A stretch of 64,000 nt of DNA, from the NCBI RefSeq assembly GCF_001274785.1, contig NZ_LHPI01000016.1:1-64000 (forward strand), in the 5' to 3' direction. The notes beneath the pieces are model-generated. The model was not told where the DNA came from. It saw only the letters and a program-made list of their open reading frames with translations, and did no database searches. Positions 1 through 8,324 of this stretch are shown here, in pieces (the stretch's first letter is position 1; every line of letters starts with the position of its first letter). This DNA comes from Vibrio hepatarius. GTDB taxonomy: Bacteria; Pseudomonadota; Gammaproteobacteria; Enterobacterales; Vibrionaceae. The position numbers and the translations under genes are program-made.

Positions 1-83
1 GGACATCGCCAGGCTTTAAATATCGTTACCCGTACTACGTGTAACAACATCCTCAGTGTACTAATCTGACGATGACAATTTGT

Positions 84-174
84 GGAGAGATGGCTGAGTG
101 GTTGAAAGCACCGGTCTTGAAAACCGGCATACGTTAATAGCGTATCTAGGGTTCAAATCCCTATCTCTCCGCCA
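84..174 (+). tRNA. tRNA-Ser (anticodon UGA)
   Basis: A 91-base class II tRNA. The acceptor stem pairs GGAGAGA with TCTCTCC and the 3' CCA is encoded. The anticodon stem CCGGT/ACCGG holds the loop CTTGAAA, so the anticodon is TGA, reading UCA serine codons. A long variable arm (TACG...CGTA) and the T-loop GGTTCAAATCC follow, as expected for tRNA-Ser. An intrinsic terminator follows within 10 bases, so it is transcribed as a single-tRNA unit or the last one of a unit that begins before the window. Bases 1-83 show no gene. Confidence 0.97.
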
Positions 175-180
175 CTATCT

Positions 181-216
181 AAAACCCCAGTCGAAAGACT
201 GGGGTTTTCTCGTTTT
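181..216 (+). terminator. Rho-independent terminator after tRNA-Ser
   Basis: The stem ACCCCAGTC / GACTGGGGT closes a GAAA tetraloop and is followed by TTTTCTCGTTTT. It lies directly downstream of the tRNA. Confidence 0.9.
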
Positions 217-277
217 GGCTTCCGCTTAATCACATCTCACAAGCTTGAGTGTACTTGTTCGCTAGGACTCGGACTTC

Positions 278-308
278 AAAAGCCCGCTGAATGATCAGCG
301 GGCTTTTT
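278..308 (-). terminator. Bidirectional intrinsic terminator
   Basis: The stem GCCCGCTGA / TCAGCGGGC has a short ATGA loop and A/T runs on both sides. It lies 33 bases beyond the stop of the minus-strand solute-binding protein gene and can terminate it. It could also stop readthrough from the tRNA. Confidence 0.85.
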
Positions 309-340
309 ACATATGGAGCAATCATAGAAGCGTACGTTCG

Positions 341-1168
341 CTAGTAATGGGTCAACCCGTAATACTGTTGGTATATAGCTTCGGTTTCACCACTGTCTTG
401 CATTTCGTGCAGTGTTTGTTCAAGTTGCCGAGCTTTTGACTCACCCAAACTGATCGTTGTCGGAAAGTTTGTTGGGCTCAGCGGCTTTGATGAGTCAAAG
501 CTGTCATTTTCTTGCTCAGTAATATATGGAGAGTTTTTGGAAAAGCCTAAATAGGTCGGCTTTACGCCTCCACAGCAATTGAGGTGGGTTTTAATCCCCT
601 TCGGTTTATTTTGCTTAAGGTAGTAGTCAAGCGAGGCTCGGTTATAAATATAAAAGTCGCCACGTTTTTTCATTAGCAACTGCACCGCTCTATCTATGGT
701 CATATCGGCTTCAGTATATCGATGAACATTCTCCACATTGCGGACAAAGTCGGGTGAACCCAAAGATTGTAAGACGGTGGCTCCGGATAGCTGCGTCAGT
801 TTTTCTACCTCTGGATAGCCAGCTAGTGAAATACCTATCTCACCGCCTGGTAGACCGTTATCAATAAAGTAGGTGTATTTTGCTCGGGTTGGGTTGAAGC
901 TAAAGCCAAGATAAAAATCGATTTGTCCTTTCTCTAATTGTTTGAGAATGCGTTTTTTGGGGCCTCTAACGATATTTAACTGACAACCAATCTTTCGGGC
1001 AGCCGTTGTATAGAGCTGTAGATACAAACCGGAATTATCGGGCGCGGCGGCGATAAGAGGCGGTCTTTCATTGGTTCTATAGCCCATAGTTAGTGTGCAC
1101 GAAAAGCTCGGAAATGAGCTGAGAGCCGCCACTAACGATGATGAGTAAATGAAGAGTTTGTTATGCAT
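341..1168 (-). CDS. Periplasmic solute-binding protein, SBP_bac_3-like
   Basis: About 275 residues. I place the start at 1168 because a GGGAGG ribosome site lies 6 bases upstream and the protein then begins with a typical signal peptide (MHNKLFIYSSSLVAALSS, cleavage probably near the SFSC segment). The mature part resembles family 3 extracellular solute-binding proteins: an early GYRTNERPPL strand, and a segment KGQIDFYLGFSFNPTRAKY like the 'D-x-x-x-G...T-x-x-R' region of amino-acid binders. No permease or ATPase gene is next to it, so it is an orphan. It may serve a remote transporter or act as a periplasmic sensor domain on its own. The ligand cannot be told from sequence. Confidence 0.75.
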   Translation of the reverse strand: MHNKLFIYSSSLVAALSSFPSFSCTLTMGYRTNERPPLIAAAPDNSGLYLQLYTTAARKIGCQLNIVRGPKKRILKQLEKGQIDFYLGFSFNPTRAKYTYFIDNGLPGGEIGISLAGYPEVEKLTQLSGATVLQSLGSPDFVRNVENVHRYTEADMTIDRAVQLLMKKRGDFYIYNRASLDYYLKQNKPKGIKTHLNCCGGVKPTYLGFSKNSPYITEQENDSFDSSKPLSPTNFPTTISLGESKARQLEQTLHEMQDSGETEAIYQQYYGLTHY

Positions 1169-1204
1169 GCGCGCCTCCCATTCTTTAAATCTTAGTCGAG
1201 TGGG

Positions 1205-1233
1205 TATAAAAAAGCCGACCATTTAGGTCGGCT
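1205..1233 (-). terminator. Intrinsic terminator of add
   Basis: On the minus strand TAGCCGACC / GGTCGGCT pairs around a TAAAT loop and is followed by a run of six T. It lies 22 bases after the add stop codon and just upstream of the solute-binding protein start. Confidence 0.88.
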
Positions 1234-1255
1234 AAAGGTTAATTCATACTAGTGA

Positions 1256-2260
1256 TTAAGCGCGTTTCGCTGCAAGTTCTTTTAGCGCTTGCTTCTCTTG
1301 CTCAGAGATAAATGCGAGCTCAAGGCCATTAATTTGCGCTTGACGAATTTGATCTTGAGATAAACCTGCTTGAGGCGCTGCGACTTCGTATTCGTAAGGC
1401 AGTTCAATACCTTCTACAGCTGGGTCGTCCGTATTTAGACACGCTAATACGCCGTGATCTAAGAACTGTTTAAGTGGGTGGTTAGCCAGAGACTCCACTG
1501 TACTGGTTTGGAAGTTTGAGGTTAGGCACGATTCAATACCAATACGATGTTGTGCTAAGTAATCCATCAGTTTTGGATCGTGAATCGCTTTTACGCCGTG
1601 ACCAATACGTGTCGCACCAAGTTGTTGGATTGCTTGCCACATGCTTTCTGCACCCGCTGCTTCACCCGCGTGTACTGTGACGTTCAAGCCAGCATCTTTC
1701 ACTTGCGCGAAGTGTTTTACAAAACGGTCTCCAGGTTGGCCCAGTTCATCACCTGCAAGGTCAACTGCTACGATGTGGTCTTTTTGCGTAAGGATGGCAT
1801 CCAGTTCCTGCTGACATGCGTCTGTACCGAACGTACGGCTCATAATACCAATCAGGTTAGCCTTGATGCCAAAATCACGAACACCCGCCTGCACGCCATC
1901 AACAACTGCTTCTACAACGCCTTCGACAGGTAGCTTGTGTTTCATTGCCATGTAGTATGGAGAAAAACGCAACTCTGCATAGTCAATTTGAGCGTTGAGT
2001 GCATCTTCAACGTTTTCATACGCGACGCGGCGACAAGCGTCTAGATCACCAAGAACCGCTACGCCCCAATCTAGCTTAGATAGAAAGGCAACAAGAGAAG
2101 GCTCCGCTTCAACAATCTGAACATGTGGAGTGAGAGACTCAACATCATAAGCAGGCAGTGCAACGCCAAATTTCTGGCCAAGATCTAAGATGGTTTGCGT
2201 ACGGATGTTACCGTCAAGGTGACGGTGCAAATCAGTAAGAGGTAGGTTCTTAGTTATCAT
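1256..2260 (-). CDS. add: Adenosine deaminase
   Basis: Hydrolyses adenosine or deoxyadenosine to inosine or deoxyinosine and ammonia in the cytoplasm (purine salvage). 334 residues, matching the bacterial Add length. The metal-binding TDLHRHLDG motif lies at about residue 7-15, followed by HAGEA, the [10 protein letters not shown] segment and the catalytic LNTDDPAV motif. A longer reading to 2305 is unlikely because a good promoter overlaps that extension. The start at 2260 gives [12 protein letters not shown], the expected N-terminus. The gene stands alone between its own promoter and terminator. Unlike the well-known adenine-riboswitch-controlled add of Vibrio vulnificus, I see no purine aptamer in its short leader. 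Confidence 0.95.
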   Translation of the reverse strand: MITKNLPLTDLHRHLDGNIRTQTILDLGQKFGVALPAYDVESLTPHVQIVEAEPSLVAFLSKLDWGVAVLGDLDACRRVAYENVEDALNAQIDYAELRFSPYYMAMKHKLPVEGVVEAVVDGVQAGVRDFGIKANLIGIMSRTFGTDACQQELDAILTQKDHIVAVDLAGDELGQPGDRFVKHFAQVKDAGLNVTVHAGEAAGAESMWQAIQQLGATRIGHGVKAIHDPKLMDYLAQHRIGIESCLTSNFQTSTVESLANHPLKQFLDHGVLACLNTDDPAVEGIELPYEYEVAAPQAGLSQDQIRQAQINGLELAFISEQEKQALKELAAKRA

Positions 2261-2291
2261 TATGGGTATTCCGATCAGATGAATTGAGCTA

Positions 2292-2320
2292 AGTATAAGA
2301 ATCAATAACAGGACTGTCAG
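2292..2320 (-). promoter_or_regulatory. Putative sigma-70 promoter of add
   Basis: On the minus strand CTGACA, a 17-base spacer and TATACT, each box matching 5 of 6 consensus positions. Transcription would start near 2285, giving a leader of about 25 bases. Confidence 0.6.
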
Positions 2321-2332
2321 TACGCAAAGGAT

Positions 2333-2354
2333 AGAAAATCAACGATTAACGTTG
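2333..2354 (-). terminator. Possible weak terminator after the GGDEF-EAL gene
   Basis: A perfect stem CAACG / CGTTG around TTAAT followed on the minus strand by ATTTTCT, 5 bases past the stop at 2359. The stem is short, so the call is tentative. Confidence 0.4.
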
Positions 2355-2358
2355 GTTT

Positions 2359-4899
2359 TTATTTCATGTTAACTAAATTTGTTGGCCAGTCGTGGTACGG
2401 AACAGGGCGACTATAAAGGAAGCCTTGACCGAGGGGACAAGCGAGCTGAGAAAGCAATTGGGCTTGCTCTTCGGTTTCAATTCCTTCAGCAACAATTTCG
2501 ACTCGCATGCTTTTGGTCATGTTGATCACCGCAGCCACAATGGAAGTATCCAAGTTGCCTTTATTGAGGCTGTTGACGAACGTGCGGTCAATCTTGAGGC
2601 AATCAAATGGCAGTTTGTGTAGATAGGCGAGTGAGCTATAACCTGTACCAAAGTCATCGATAGCGATTTTTACGCCGAGCTGGCGAATCGTCTGCATATT
2701 TTGCAGGGTAATCGGGTCGTTATCGACAATGCGTGACTCTGTGATCTCTAAGGTTAGATTGCGAGCGGGCAGTCCTGACTGTTGCAAGATGTCTTGTAAA
2801 GTCACTATGAAACTCGGTTGTGAGAGCTGTTTCACTGATAGGTTGACGTGCATGTGGAAGTTTTCATCCCACTTCCCCTCGCGCATCCCTTTGATTGTGT
2901 CATTGCACGCTTGGTTAAGTATCTGTTCACCAATTTGCCCAATAAGGCCGCTTTCTTCGGCAATCGAGATGAACTCCAGCGGAGGTATCATTCCCGATAT
3001 CGGCGATAACCAGCGGGCCAAGGCTTCTGCACCGACGACTCTGCCGCTGTTGAGGTCAACGATTGGTTGATAGAAAGGCACAAACTCATTGTGTTCAATG
3101 GCATCTTTAATTTTCGCCACCATCAAAGTGCGATTGCGAGAAATGTCTGCCATTTCAGGGCTATAACGGCTAATTTGTGTCGAATCTTGTTTGGCATTAC
3201 TCAGCGCAATGCTGCCATTGCGGAGCCATAATGTCATATTGTGCTCAGGACAACAGTCGACAATACCGACAGATATATTGACGATGACATTATCTTTTTC
3301 CATTACAAATGGAGACGCAAATACCTGCAGGATACGGTTGGCCGTTGCGGTATTTTGTTCAACCGTTTGTGGATTGGGGAGATAAACCGCGAACTCATCA
3401 CCGCCAATACGAGCCAAATAAGCCTCGTCAGGAAATAGCGAACGTAGTCGTTGGGCGATGATAATGAGCAGTTGGTCCCCTTTGTGGTGACCGAGACTAT
3501 CATTGATATACCTAAATTTGTTGATCCCAATAAGCAGCATGCTGCCGTTCAGTTCAGTCAGGTTATCGCAGGTCTCTATCAACCCTTCTCGGCTGTAGAG
3601 TTTAGTCAGTGAATCATGCAGCAGTTGGTTACGCAGCGCTCGGAAAGAGGCTTTGAGGTTGTTGGCCATTTCGTTAAACGCAGACACCAGCATCGTGGTC
3701 TCATAGATATGGCCCGGCTTAGGCATTGCGCTATCCCAGTCCCCTTTAGCTAAATGCTTAGAGGCTTCCACAGTTGAGGTGATGGGTTTGACGATTCGGT
3801 TCAGGGCAAAAAAGCCGAGAATGATACCGATCGCGCTAATGATAATACCGATCAACCAGCTGTTTCTTTGGTTTGCTGGCAGTTCGCCGAGCAAATCAGC
3901 TTCGGATATCGCGACACCGATCCGCCAGTTAAGCCCATATTGGTCTGTGTACGGAGTTAAATGATTGAAGTAACGTTCGCCATCTAAGTCGATAGAGAAA
4001 CGCTGAGTCCCTTGTTGATTGAAAATACGCTGTTGGCTTGCGTGTATCGCGCTGGTCTGAACTACTGGGTTGGCGCTTTCACTCGCCAGTAAGCGATCTC
4101 CTTTAGGACTGAGCGGGGTTCCCCAAGAAACGACGCTCCCGCCTGTAGAGTGCGCAACCAAACGCTCTTGGTCGTCGATGAGGTAAATCATTGCACTCGA
4201 TTGGGATTGGATCTCTTTGAGGAAAGCGTTGAAGGTATCGATTTTCACATCGGTGACCATCACCCCCTGAAACTCTTGTTGCTGAAACACAGGCGTCAAC
4301 GCGGAAAGGGTGATCTCTTGTCGCTCGTCCGCGTTGGCGTAAATCGAAGACCATATTGGTGCTCGCGACTGTGCCACTGGCACATACCATGGTCGTTTTC
4401 GCGGGTCGTAGTTACTAATAATCGAGCGAACGTCTTTGCTGATTTGGGAACCACGGAAGATGATCAGTTCACCTTTGGTTCGGTCATCTTTGACCATCAA
4501 AGTCAGCTCTTTGTTGGCTTCCTTTCGCAAACCAATATATTCACCATTAATACCACCAAAGCCGATCACGTCAAGCTGCGGAATGGTAGTGTATAAGTCG
4601 CTAAAACTGGCAAAAAGATATTGCTCTATCGGTTGGGTATCACCGGGGGTGTAGAAGTGGTTAAATCCCACATTGTGGCTGAGTGACAAGCTAGCTTGAA
4701 AAGGCTTCTGTAGATATTGATTTAGTTCTAGGGTGACATTTTCCGTGATCGAGCCGAGTTGTTTGTTGCTGATATCGACGACCATCGCTTCATAGCTCTG
4801 TTTTTGAAACGCGATAATGACACCCATCGTAATGATAAAAATCATCACGAAGGGGATTATGACTGCGGTTCTGAGCGTGATCTGTTTAGTCGATAACAT
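2359..4899 (-). CDS. dCache-HAMP-GGDEF-EAL c-di-GMP enzyme
   Basis: 846-residue inner-membrane protein for cyclic di-GMP turnover. Membrane segments lie at about residues 11-31 and 348-366, flanking a periplasmic double-Cache domain. HAMP (about 367-420), GGDEF (GGDEF at 499-503) and EAL (EAL at 625-627) follow. The EAL catalytic set looks intact (EALARW, EITES, DDFGTGYSS, a later lysine, VAEGIET), as does GGDEF, so both activities are possible. The RxxD inhibitory site expected just before GGDEF is absent. The Cache domain carries Y164, R169, W171, Y172, Y187 and D217, in almost the same spacing as the amino-acid-binding dCache motif described for chemoreceptors such as PctA. An amino-acid-type ligand is inferred from that. 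Confidence 0.9.
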   Translation of the reverse strand: MLSTKQITLRTAVIIPFVMIFIITMGVIIAFQKQSYEAMVVDISNKQLGSITENVTLELNQYLQKPFQASLSLSHNVGFNHFYTPGDTQPIEQYLFASFSDLYTTIPQLDVIGFGGINGEYIGLRKEANKELTLMVKDDRTKGELIIFRGSQISKDVRSIISNYDPRKRPWYVPVAQSRAPIWSSIYANADERQEITLSALTPVFQQQEFQGVMVTDVKIDTFNAFLKEIQSQSSAMIYLIDDQERLVAHSTGGSVVSWGTPLSPKGDRLLASESANPVVQTSAIHASQQRIFNQQGTQRFSIDLDGERYFNHLTPYTDQYGLNWRIGVAISEADLLGELPANQRNSWLIGIIISAIGIILGFFALNRIVKPITSTVEASKHLAKGDWDSAMPKPGHIYETTMLVSAFNEMANNLKASFRALRNQLLHDSLTKLYSREGLIETCDNLTELNGSMLLIGINKFRYINDSLGHHKGDQLLIIIAQRLRSLFPDEAYLARIGGDEFAVYLPNPQTVEQNTATANRILQVFASPFVMEKDNVIVNISVGIVDCCPEHNMTLWLRNGSIALSNAKQDSTQISRYSPEMADISRNRTLMVAKIKDAIEHNEFVPFYQPIVDLNSGRVVGAEALARWLSPISGMIPPLEFISIAEESGLIGQIGEQILNQACNDTIKGMREGKWDENFHMHVNLSVKQLSQPSFIVTLQDILQQSGLPARNLTLEITESRIVDNDPITLQNMQTIRQLGVKIAIDDFGTGYSSLAYLHKLPFDCLKIDRTFVNSLNKGNLDTSIVAAVINMTKSMRVEIVAEGIETEEQAQLLSQLACPLGQGFLYSRPVPYHDWPTNLVNMK

Positions 4900-4952
4900 A
4901 CATTCGCTTCTACTCGTCGATTGTTGTCAGTAGTGTTTCACTTATTGACACC

Positions 4953-4982
4953 ACTATCACTCGCATCCTTTTCCAGAGTCAA
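4953..4982 (-). promoter_or_regulatory. Candidate promoter of the GGDEF-EAL gene
   Basis: On the minus strand TTGACT, an 18-base spacer and GATAGT. Just downstream, around 4929-4956, is an imperfect inverted repeat (AGTAGTGTTTCA / TGACACCACTA on the plus strand) that could be an operator. Confidence 0.4.
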
Positions 4983-5035
4983 TCCGCGAAAGGCATAGTT
5001 GAGATCATATCCCCAATCTAACGGAACCTAGCCGG

Positions 5036-6439
5036 CTAATAGAGTTCTTTCAATTTACGCGTTAGCGTGTTTCGTCCCCAGCCTAGAACTTTCGCAGCAT
5101 CTTGTTTATGACCGTTGGTGTGTTCCAGAGCGGCTTCTAAAAGTATACGTTCAAATTCAGGAAGTGCGTAAGAAAGTAATTCGGTATCTCCTTGAGACAA
5201 CGAGTTTTTCGCCCAGCTCGCCAGTTGTTTCTGCCAAGTGCTACCTTCAGAAAATCCGTGCTTCGCTTTCTCTTCTAACAGCTCTGGTGGCAGGTCGCTC
5301 GGCAGTATTTCGCTACCGCTGGCCATGACAGTAAGCCAACGGCAGATGTTTTCTAGTTGGCGTACGTTACCCGGCCAATCTAACCGATTAAGGATTTCTA
5401 CTGTCGATGAGTGGAGAGTTTTCACATCGACGCCCAACTCTTCTGATGCCAAGGCGAGAAAATGCAGCGTCAGCTTTTCTATATCTTGCTTGCGTTCGCG
5501 CAGCGCAGGAATGTGGATACGGATGACATTAAGACGGTGGAATAAATCTTCACGAAAGTCGCCTTTATGTACCAGTTTCTCTAAGTTTTGGTGCGTTGCT
5601 GCCACAATACGTACGTCAACTTTGATCGGCGAATGACCACCGACACGATAAAATTGACCGTCGGCCAGCACCCGTAAGAGACGGGTTTGGATGTCGAGTG
5701 GCATATCACCGATCTCATCCAAAAACAGTGTGCCACCGTTGGCCTGTTCAAAACGCCCTTGTCTAACACTATTGGCGCCAGTGAACGCGCCTTTTTCGTG
5801 GCCAAACAGTTCAGACTCAATCAAATCTTTGGGAATCGCCGCCATGTTGAGGGCAATAAACGGCTTGCTGGCTCTTGGACTGTGGCGGTGCAATGCGTGG
5901 GCAACCAACTCTTTACCTGTACCGGATTCACCGTTGATCAGCACCGAAATGGACGAGCGGGACAATCGGCCGATAGCGCGAAACACTTCTTGCATGGCTG
6001 GCGCTTCACCGATGATTTCAGGTGCATTGTACTCACCCTGCCCAGAAATCGACTGTTCGCGCTTTTGTTCGTGGCTGTGGGTGATGGCGCGCTCAACCAG
6101 CGTTAAGGTCTCGTCTACGTCAAATGGCTTGGGTAGATATTCAAACGCCCCTTTTTGATAGGCGTTAACCGCCGCATCGAGATCCGAGTGAGCAGTCATA
6201 ATGATGACTGGGAGATCAGGAGAGCGCTCATGCACTTGTTTCAGTAGTTCAATGCCATCGATGCCTGGCATACGAATATCGGACACCAACACATCTGGAC
6301 TCTCGCGTTCCAGAGCCAGTAGTACGCTTTCGGCATCGGCGAACGTTTCACATTTTATGTTTGCCGAAGAGAGGGTTTTCTCGATCACCCAGCGAATGGA
6401 GCTGTCGTCGTCTACCACCCATACGTATCCTTTGCTCAT
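5036..6439 (-). CDS. glnG: Nitrogen regulation response regulator NtrC
   Basis: 467-residue sigma-54-dependent activator of nitrogen assimilation genes. The receiver domain (about 1-120) has the DDD acidic pocket, phosphorylatable D54 in SDIRMPG and the conserved KPF lysine. The central AAA+ domain (about 140-375) has Walker A GESGTGKE and the GAFTGA loop that contacts sigma-54. The C-terminal Fis-type helix-turn-helix (HTNGHKQDAAKVLGWGRNTL) binds the NtrC boxes. A GAGGA ribosome site precedes the start. It lies 31 bases after glnL and both are probably one transcript. No terminator is obvious in the short sequence after its stop. Confidence 0.97.
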   Translation of the reverse strand: MSKGYVWVVDDDSSIRWVIEKTLSSANIKCETFADAESVLLALERESPDVLVSDIRMPGIDGIELLKQVHERSPDLPVIIMTAHSDLDAAVNAYQKGAFEYLPKPFDVDETLTLVERAITHSHEQKREQSISGQGEYNAPEIIGEAPAMQEVFRAIGRLSRSSISVLINGESGTGKELVAHALHRHSPRASKPFIALNMAAIPKDLIESELFGHEKGAFTGANSVRQGRFEQANGGTLFLDEIGDMPLDIQTRLLRVLADGQFYRVGGHSPIKVDVRIVAATHQNLEKLVHKGDFREDLFHRLNVIRIHIPALRERKQDIEKLTLHFLALASEELGVDVKTLHSSTVEILNRLDWPGNVRQLENICRWLTVMASGSEILPSDLPPELLEEKAKHGFSEGSTWQKQLASWAKNSLSQGDTELLSYALPEFERILLEAALEHTNGHKQDAAKVLGWGRNTLTRKLKELY

Positions 6440-6470
6440 AACGTTGTCCTCACAGCAATGCGTTTAATTT

Positions 6471-7520
6471 TTATTGAATTGGCAGGTAAATAGTGAAAAT
6501 GGTTCGGCCAGACCAACTTTCAACGTCGATTTTGCCCTGATGCTGGTCGATAAGGTTTTGGGCAATAGACAGCCCAAGCCCGGTTCCGCCTTCGCGGCCA
6601 CTGACCATAGGGTAAAACAAGGTATCTTGTAGGTCGGCTGGAATGCCTGGGCCGTTATCAATGATCTCGACTCTCGCCGCGAGTTTGCAGCGTTGACCAT
6701 GGATATTGGCTTGATGCACCGTTCTGGTGCGTATGATTATTTTGCCATTTTCTTGTGCTTGTAATATTTGCCCTGCGTTGCTGACGATATTCAGCAGCGC
6801 TTGTTCGATTTGGTCTGCATCCATCAGAAAGTCTGGCAAGCTTGGGTCGTAGTCGCGTTCGATGATCACCGATTGGCTCACTTCTAACTCAACTAATTGA
6901 CGTACTTTTTCCAGAATCAGATGCAGGTTTTCGTATTTTTTCTTGCCCGGTTTTTGCGGCCCTAGCAGGCGGTCAACCAACGAGCGCAGTCGGTCTGCCT
7001 GTTCGATGATGATTTGTGTGTATTCGGTTAAGGATTGGTCTGGCAGCATCCGCTCTAACAGTTGCGCCGCGCCACGTAAACCGCCAAGCGGGTTTTTGAT
7101 TTCGTGGGCTAGGCCGCGAACCAACAGTTTGGCTGCTTGCTGCTGGGCATGTTGATTGAGTTCTTGAGATAAGCGGCGCTGTTGACCAATTTTTCGCATC
7201 TCAACTAACAGCATCAGCTCTTTGTTCCATGAGATAGGGCTGACTGTCACCTCTAACATCAACGGTTTACCATCGACGACAAAGGTGACGTCGCTGTCGG
7301 TAATGCTTTGACCACTTTGCAGCGGTTGAGAGAGCAGGGCGAGATCCAAAGACGCGTGTTGGATCAGGTTCGACAGTGGTTGATTGACGATGCGTTTTGA
7401 ACTTTGCGAGAACACTTGCTCTGCAGCGGGATTGGCATAGCGGACCTGCAGCGATTCGTTCATGATAAGAATCGCTGTGACCTGATGGTTTAAAATAATG
7501 TTATTGAGCTCGCTACTCAC
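6471..7520 (-). CDS. glnL: Nitrogen regulation sensor kinase NtrB
   Basis: 349-residue cytoplasmic histidine kinase/phosphatase for NtrC, normally controlled by PII. It begins with a GTG codon preceded by GAGGGG. An N-terminal PAS domain (about 10-110) is followed by the dimerisation/phosphoacceptor helix with H139 in GLAHEIKNPLGG, the NtrB-type H-box. The ATPase domain has DNGPGIP and GGTGLGLSIAQ. There is no membrane segment, as expected for NtrB. An NtrC box 36 bases upstream suggests autoregulation of glnL-glnG. Confidence 0.97.
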   Translation of the reverse strand: MSSELNNIILNHQVTAILIMNESLQVRYANPAAEQVFSQSSKRIVNQPLSNLIQHASLDLALLSQPLQSGQSITDSDVTFVVDGKPLMLEVTVSPISWNKELMLLVEMRKIGQQRRLSQELNQHAQQQAAKLLVRGLAHEIKNPLGGLRGAAQLLERMLPDQSLTEYTQIIIEQADRLRSLVDRLLGPQKPGKKKYENLHLILEKVRQLVELEVSQSVIIERDYDPSLPDFLMDADQIEQALLNIVSNAGQILQAQENGKIIIRTRTVHQANIHGQRCKLAARVEIIDNGPGIPADLQDTLFYPMVSGREGGTGLGLSIAQNLIDQHQGKIDVESWSGRTIFTIYLPIQ

Positions 7521-7555
7521 AAGTTACCCCTCATCCTTGACCTTAAAATGTGCAA

Positions 7556-7572
7556 TGCACCATTTTGGTGCG
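7556..7572. promoter_or_regulatory. NtrC binding site upstream of glnL
   Basis: TGCACCATTTTGGTGCG matches the NtrC consensus TGCACY-N5-GGTGCA with one mismatch at the edge. It sits where enterobacterial glnLp carries its repressing NtrC site. Confidence 0.8.
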
Positions 7573-7640
7573 GGGACAATTTTAAGTATGGCGCAATCTC
7601 GCGGGTAGCAGAAGAAAAAACTCCTTTAAATCTCGGCTTT

Positions 7641-8192
7641 TTACTGAGATGTGGCTTTTTTCTGTATTGCTCGCTGAAGATGCACCGTTATAGGACTGGA
7701 TGATGCAATAAGCTTGCCGTCTTTAATTGCTTGAACTACAAAGGAATGGCTTCCTCGGTCAATGTTCTTGAGCTCCCAAAGAGGCTGGTTTGTTGGTGCA
7801 CCGTAGCGTTTATTGTCCATCACCAACTGCAGTGTTTCTCCGATAGCCAGTTTTCGGTTAACTTCGGCTTGGATGGTAATCATGCCTGCGTTGCTGCGTA
7901 AGGCTTGGTCATGTTGAGGGGAAATAATATCTACGACCAATGGCCCAACTGATTCAGGTTTGGCTTCGGCGCTATTATTCTTATCAGCATCGACCGCTTG
8001 TGGTGCGTCAAATTTAGGTGGCGGGGCTGGTCGCTCGTGATCCGGCAGTTGAATCGCTTTCACTTTGCCACTCGACGGGTTGTCACTAAAGTGCACCACA
8101 CCGTTGTCATCCACCCACGAATAGACAGTTTGAGCGATAGCGACAGGCGCTTGGAGCACGAATAGAAAAACAAGTTGTTGATGCCATTTCAT
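7641..8192 (-). CDS. DUF4124 domain protein, secreted or periplasmic
   Basis: 183 residues with an N-terminal signal peptide (MKWHQQLVFLFVLQAPVAIAQ). A DUF4124 module follows directly (TVYSWVDDNGVVHFSDNPS), a small fold common in envelope proteins of gamma-proteobacteria. The middle is proline-rich and low-complexity, and the C-terminal half (about 85-175) looks like a beta-sandwich (SPQHDQALRSNAGMITIQAEV). An AGGAG ribosome site confirms the start. It sits between glnA and glnL, which are adjacent in enterobacteria, but no role in nitrogen control can be read from the protein. Function unknown. Confidence 0.85.
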   Translation of the reverse strand: MKWHQQLVFLFVLQAPVAIAQTVYSWVDDNGVVHFSDNPSSGKVKAIQLPDHERPAPPPKFDAPQAVDADKNNSAEAKPESVGPLVVDIISPQHDQALRSNAGMITIQAEVNRKLAIGETLQLVMDNKRYGAPTNQPLWELKNIDRGSHSFVVQAIKDGKLIASSSPITVHLQRAIQKKATSQ

Positions 8193-8255
8193 GAGAATCT
8201 CCTAGTATTAGAGAGTTGAACAATACTAGCTCCATGAAATGCAACGAGAAACACG

Positions 8256-8282
8256 AAAAAGGCCCGCCTGCGAGGCGAGCCT
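8256..8282 (-). terminator. Intrinsic terminator of glnA
   Basis: On the minus strand AGGCTCGCCT / AGGCGGGCCT pairs with one mismatch around CGC and is followed by TTTTT. It separates glnA from the downstream DUF4124-glnL-glnG genes. Confidence 0.85.
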
Positions 8283-8324
8283 TATTATTATGTAACGTGG
8301 TTAAACTTTGTACACTCGGTATGG

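Noticed and set aside
1..340. tRNA-Ser as an active genomic island attachment site
   Set aside because: No integrase gene and no repeat of the tRNA 3' end is visible in the window; downstream genes are ordinary. Sequence to the left is not available.
1580..1933. A 117-codon open frame antisense to add
   Set aside because: It lies entirely within a well-supported add gene, has no ribosome site and encodes no recognisable domain. The same applies to the many other open frames opposite GC-rich genes such as pckA, gspD, spoT and yicC.
2261..2358. Adenine riboswitch upstream of add, as in Vibrio vulnificus
   Set aside because: The leader is only about 25 bases from the predicted start and contains no GUUUCUACC core or matching helices.
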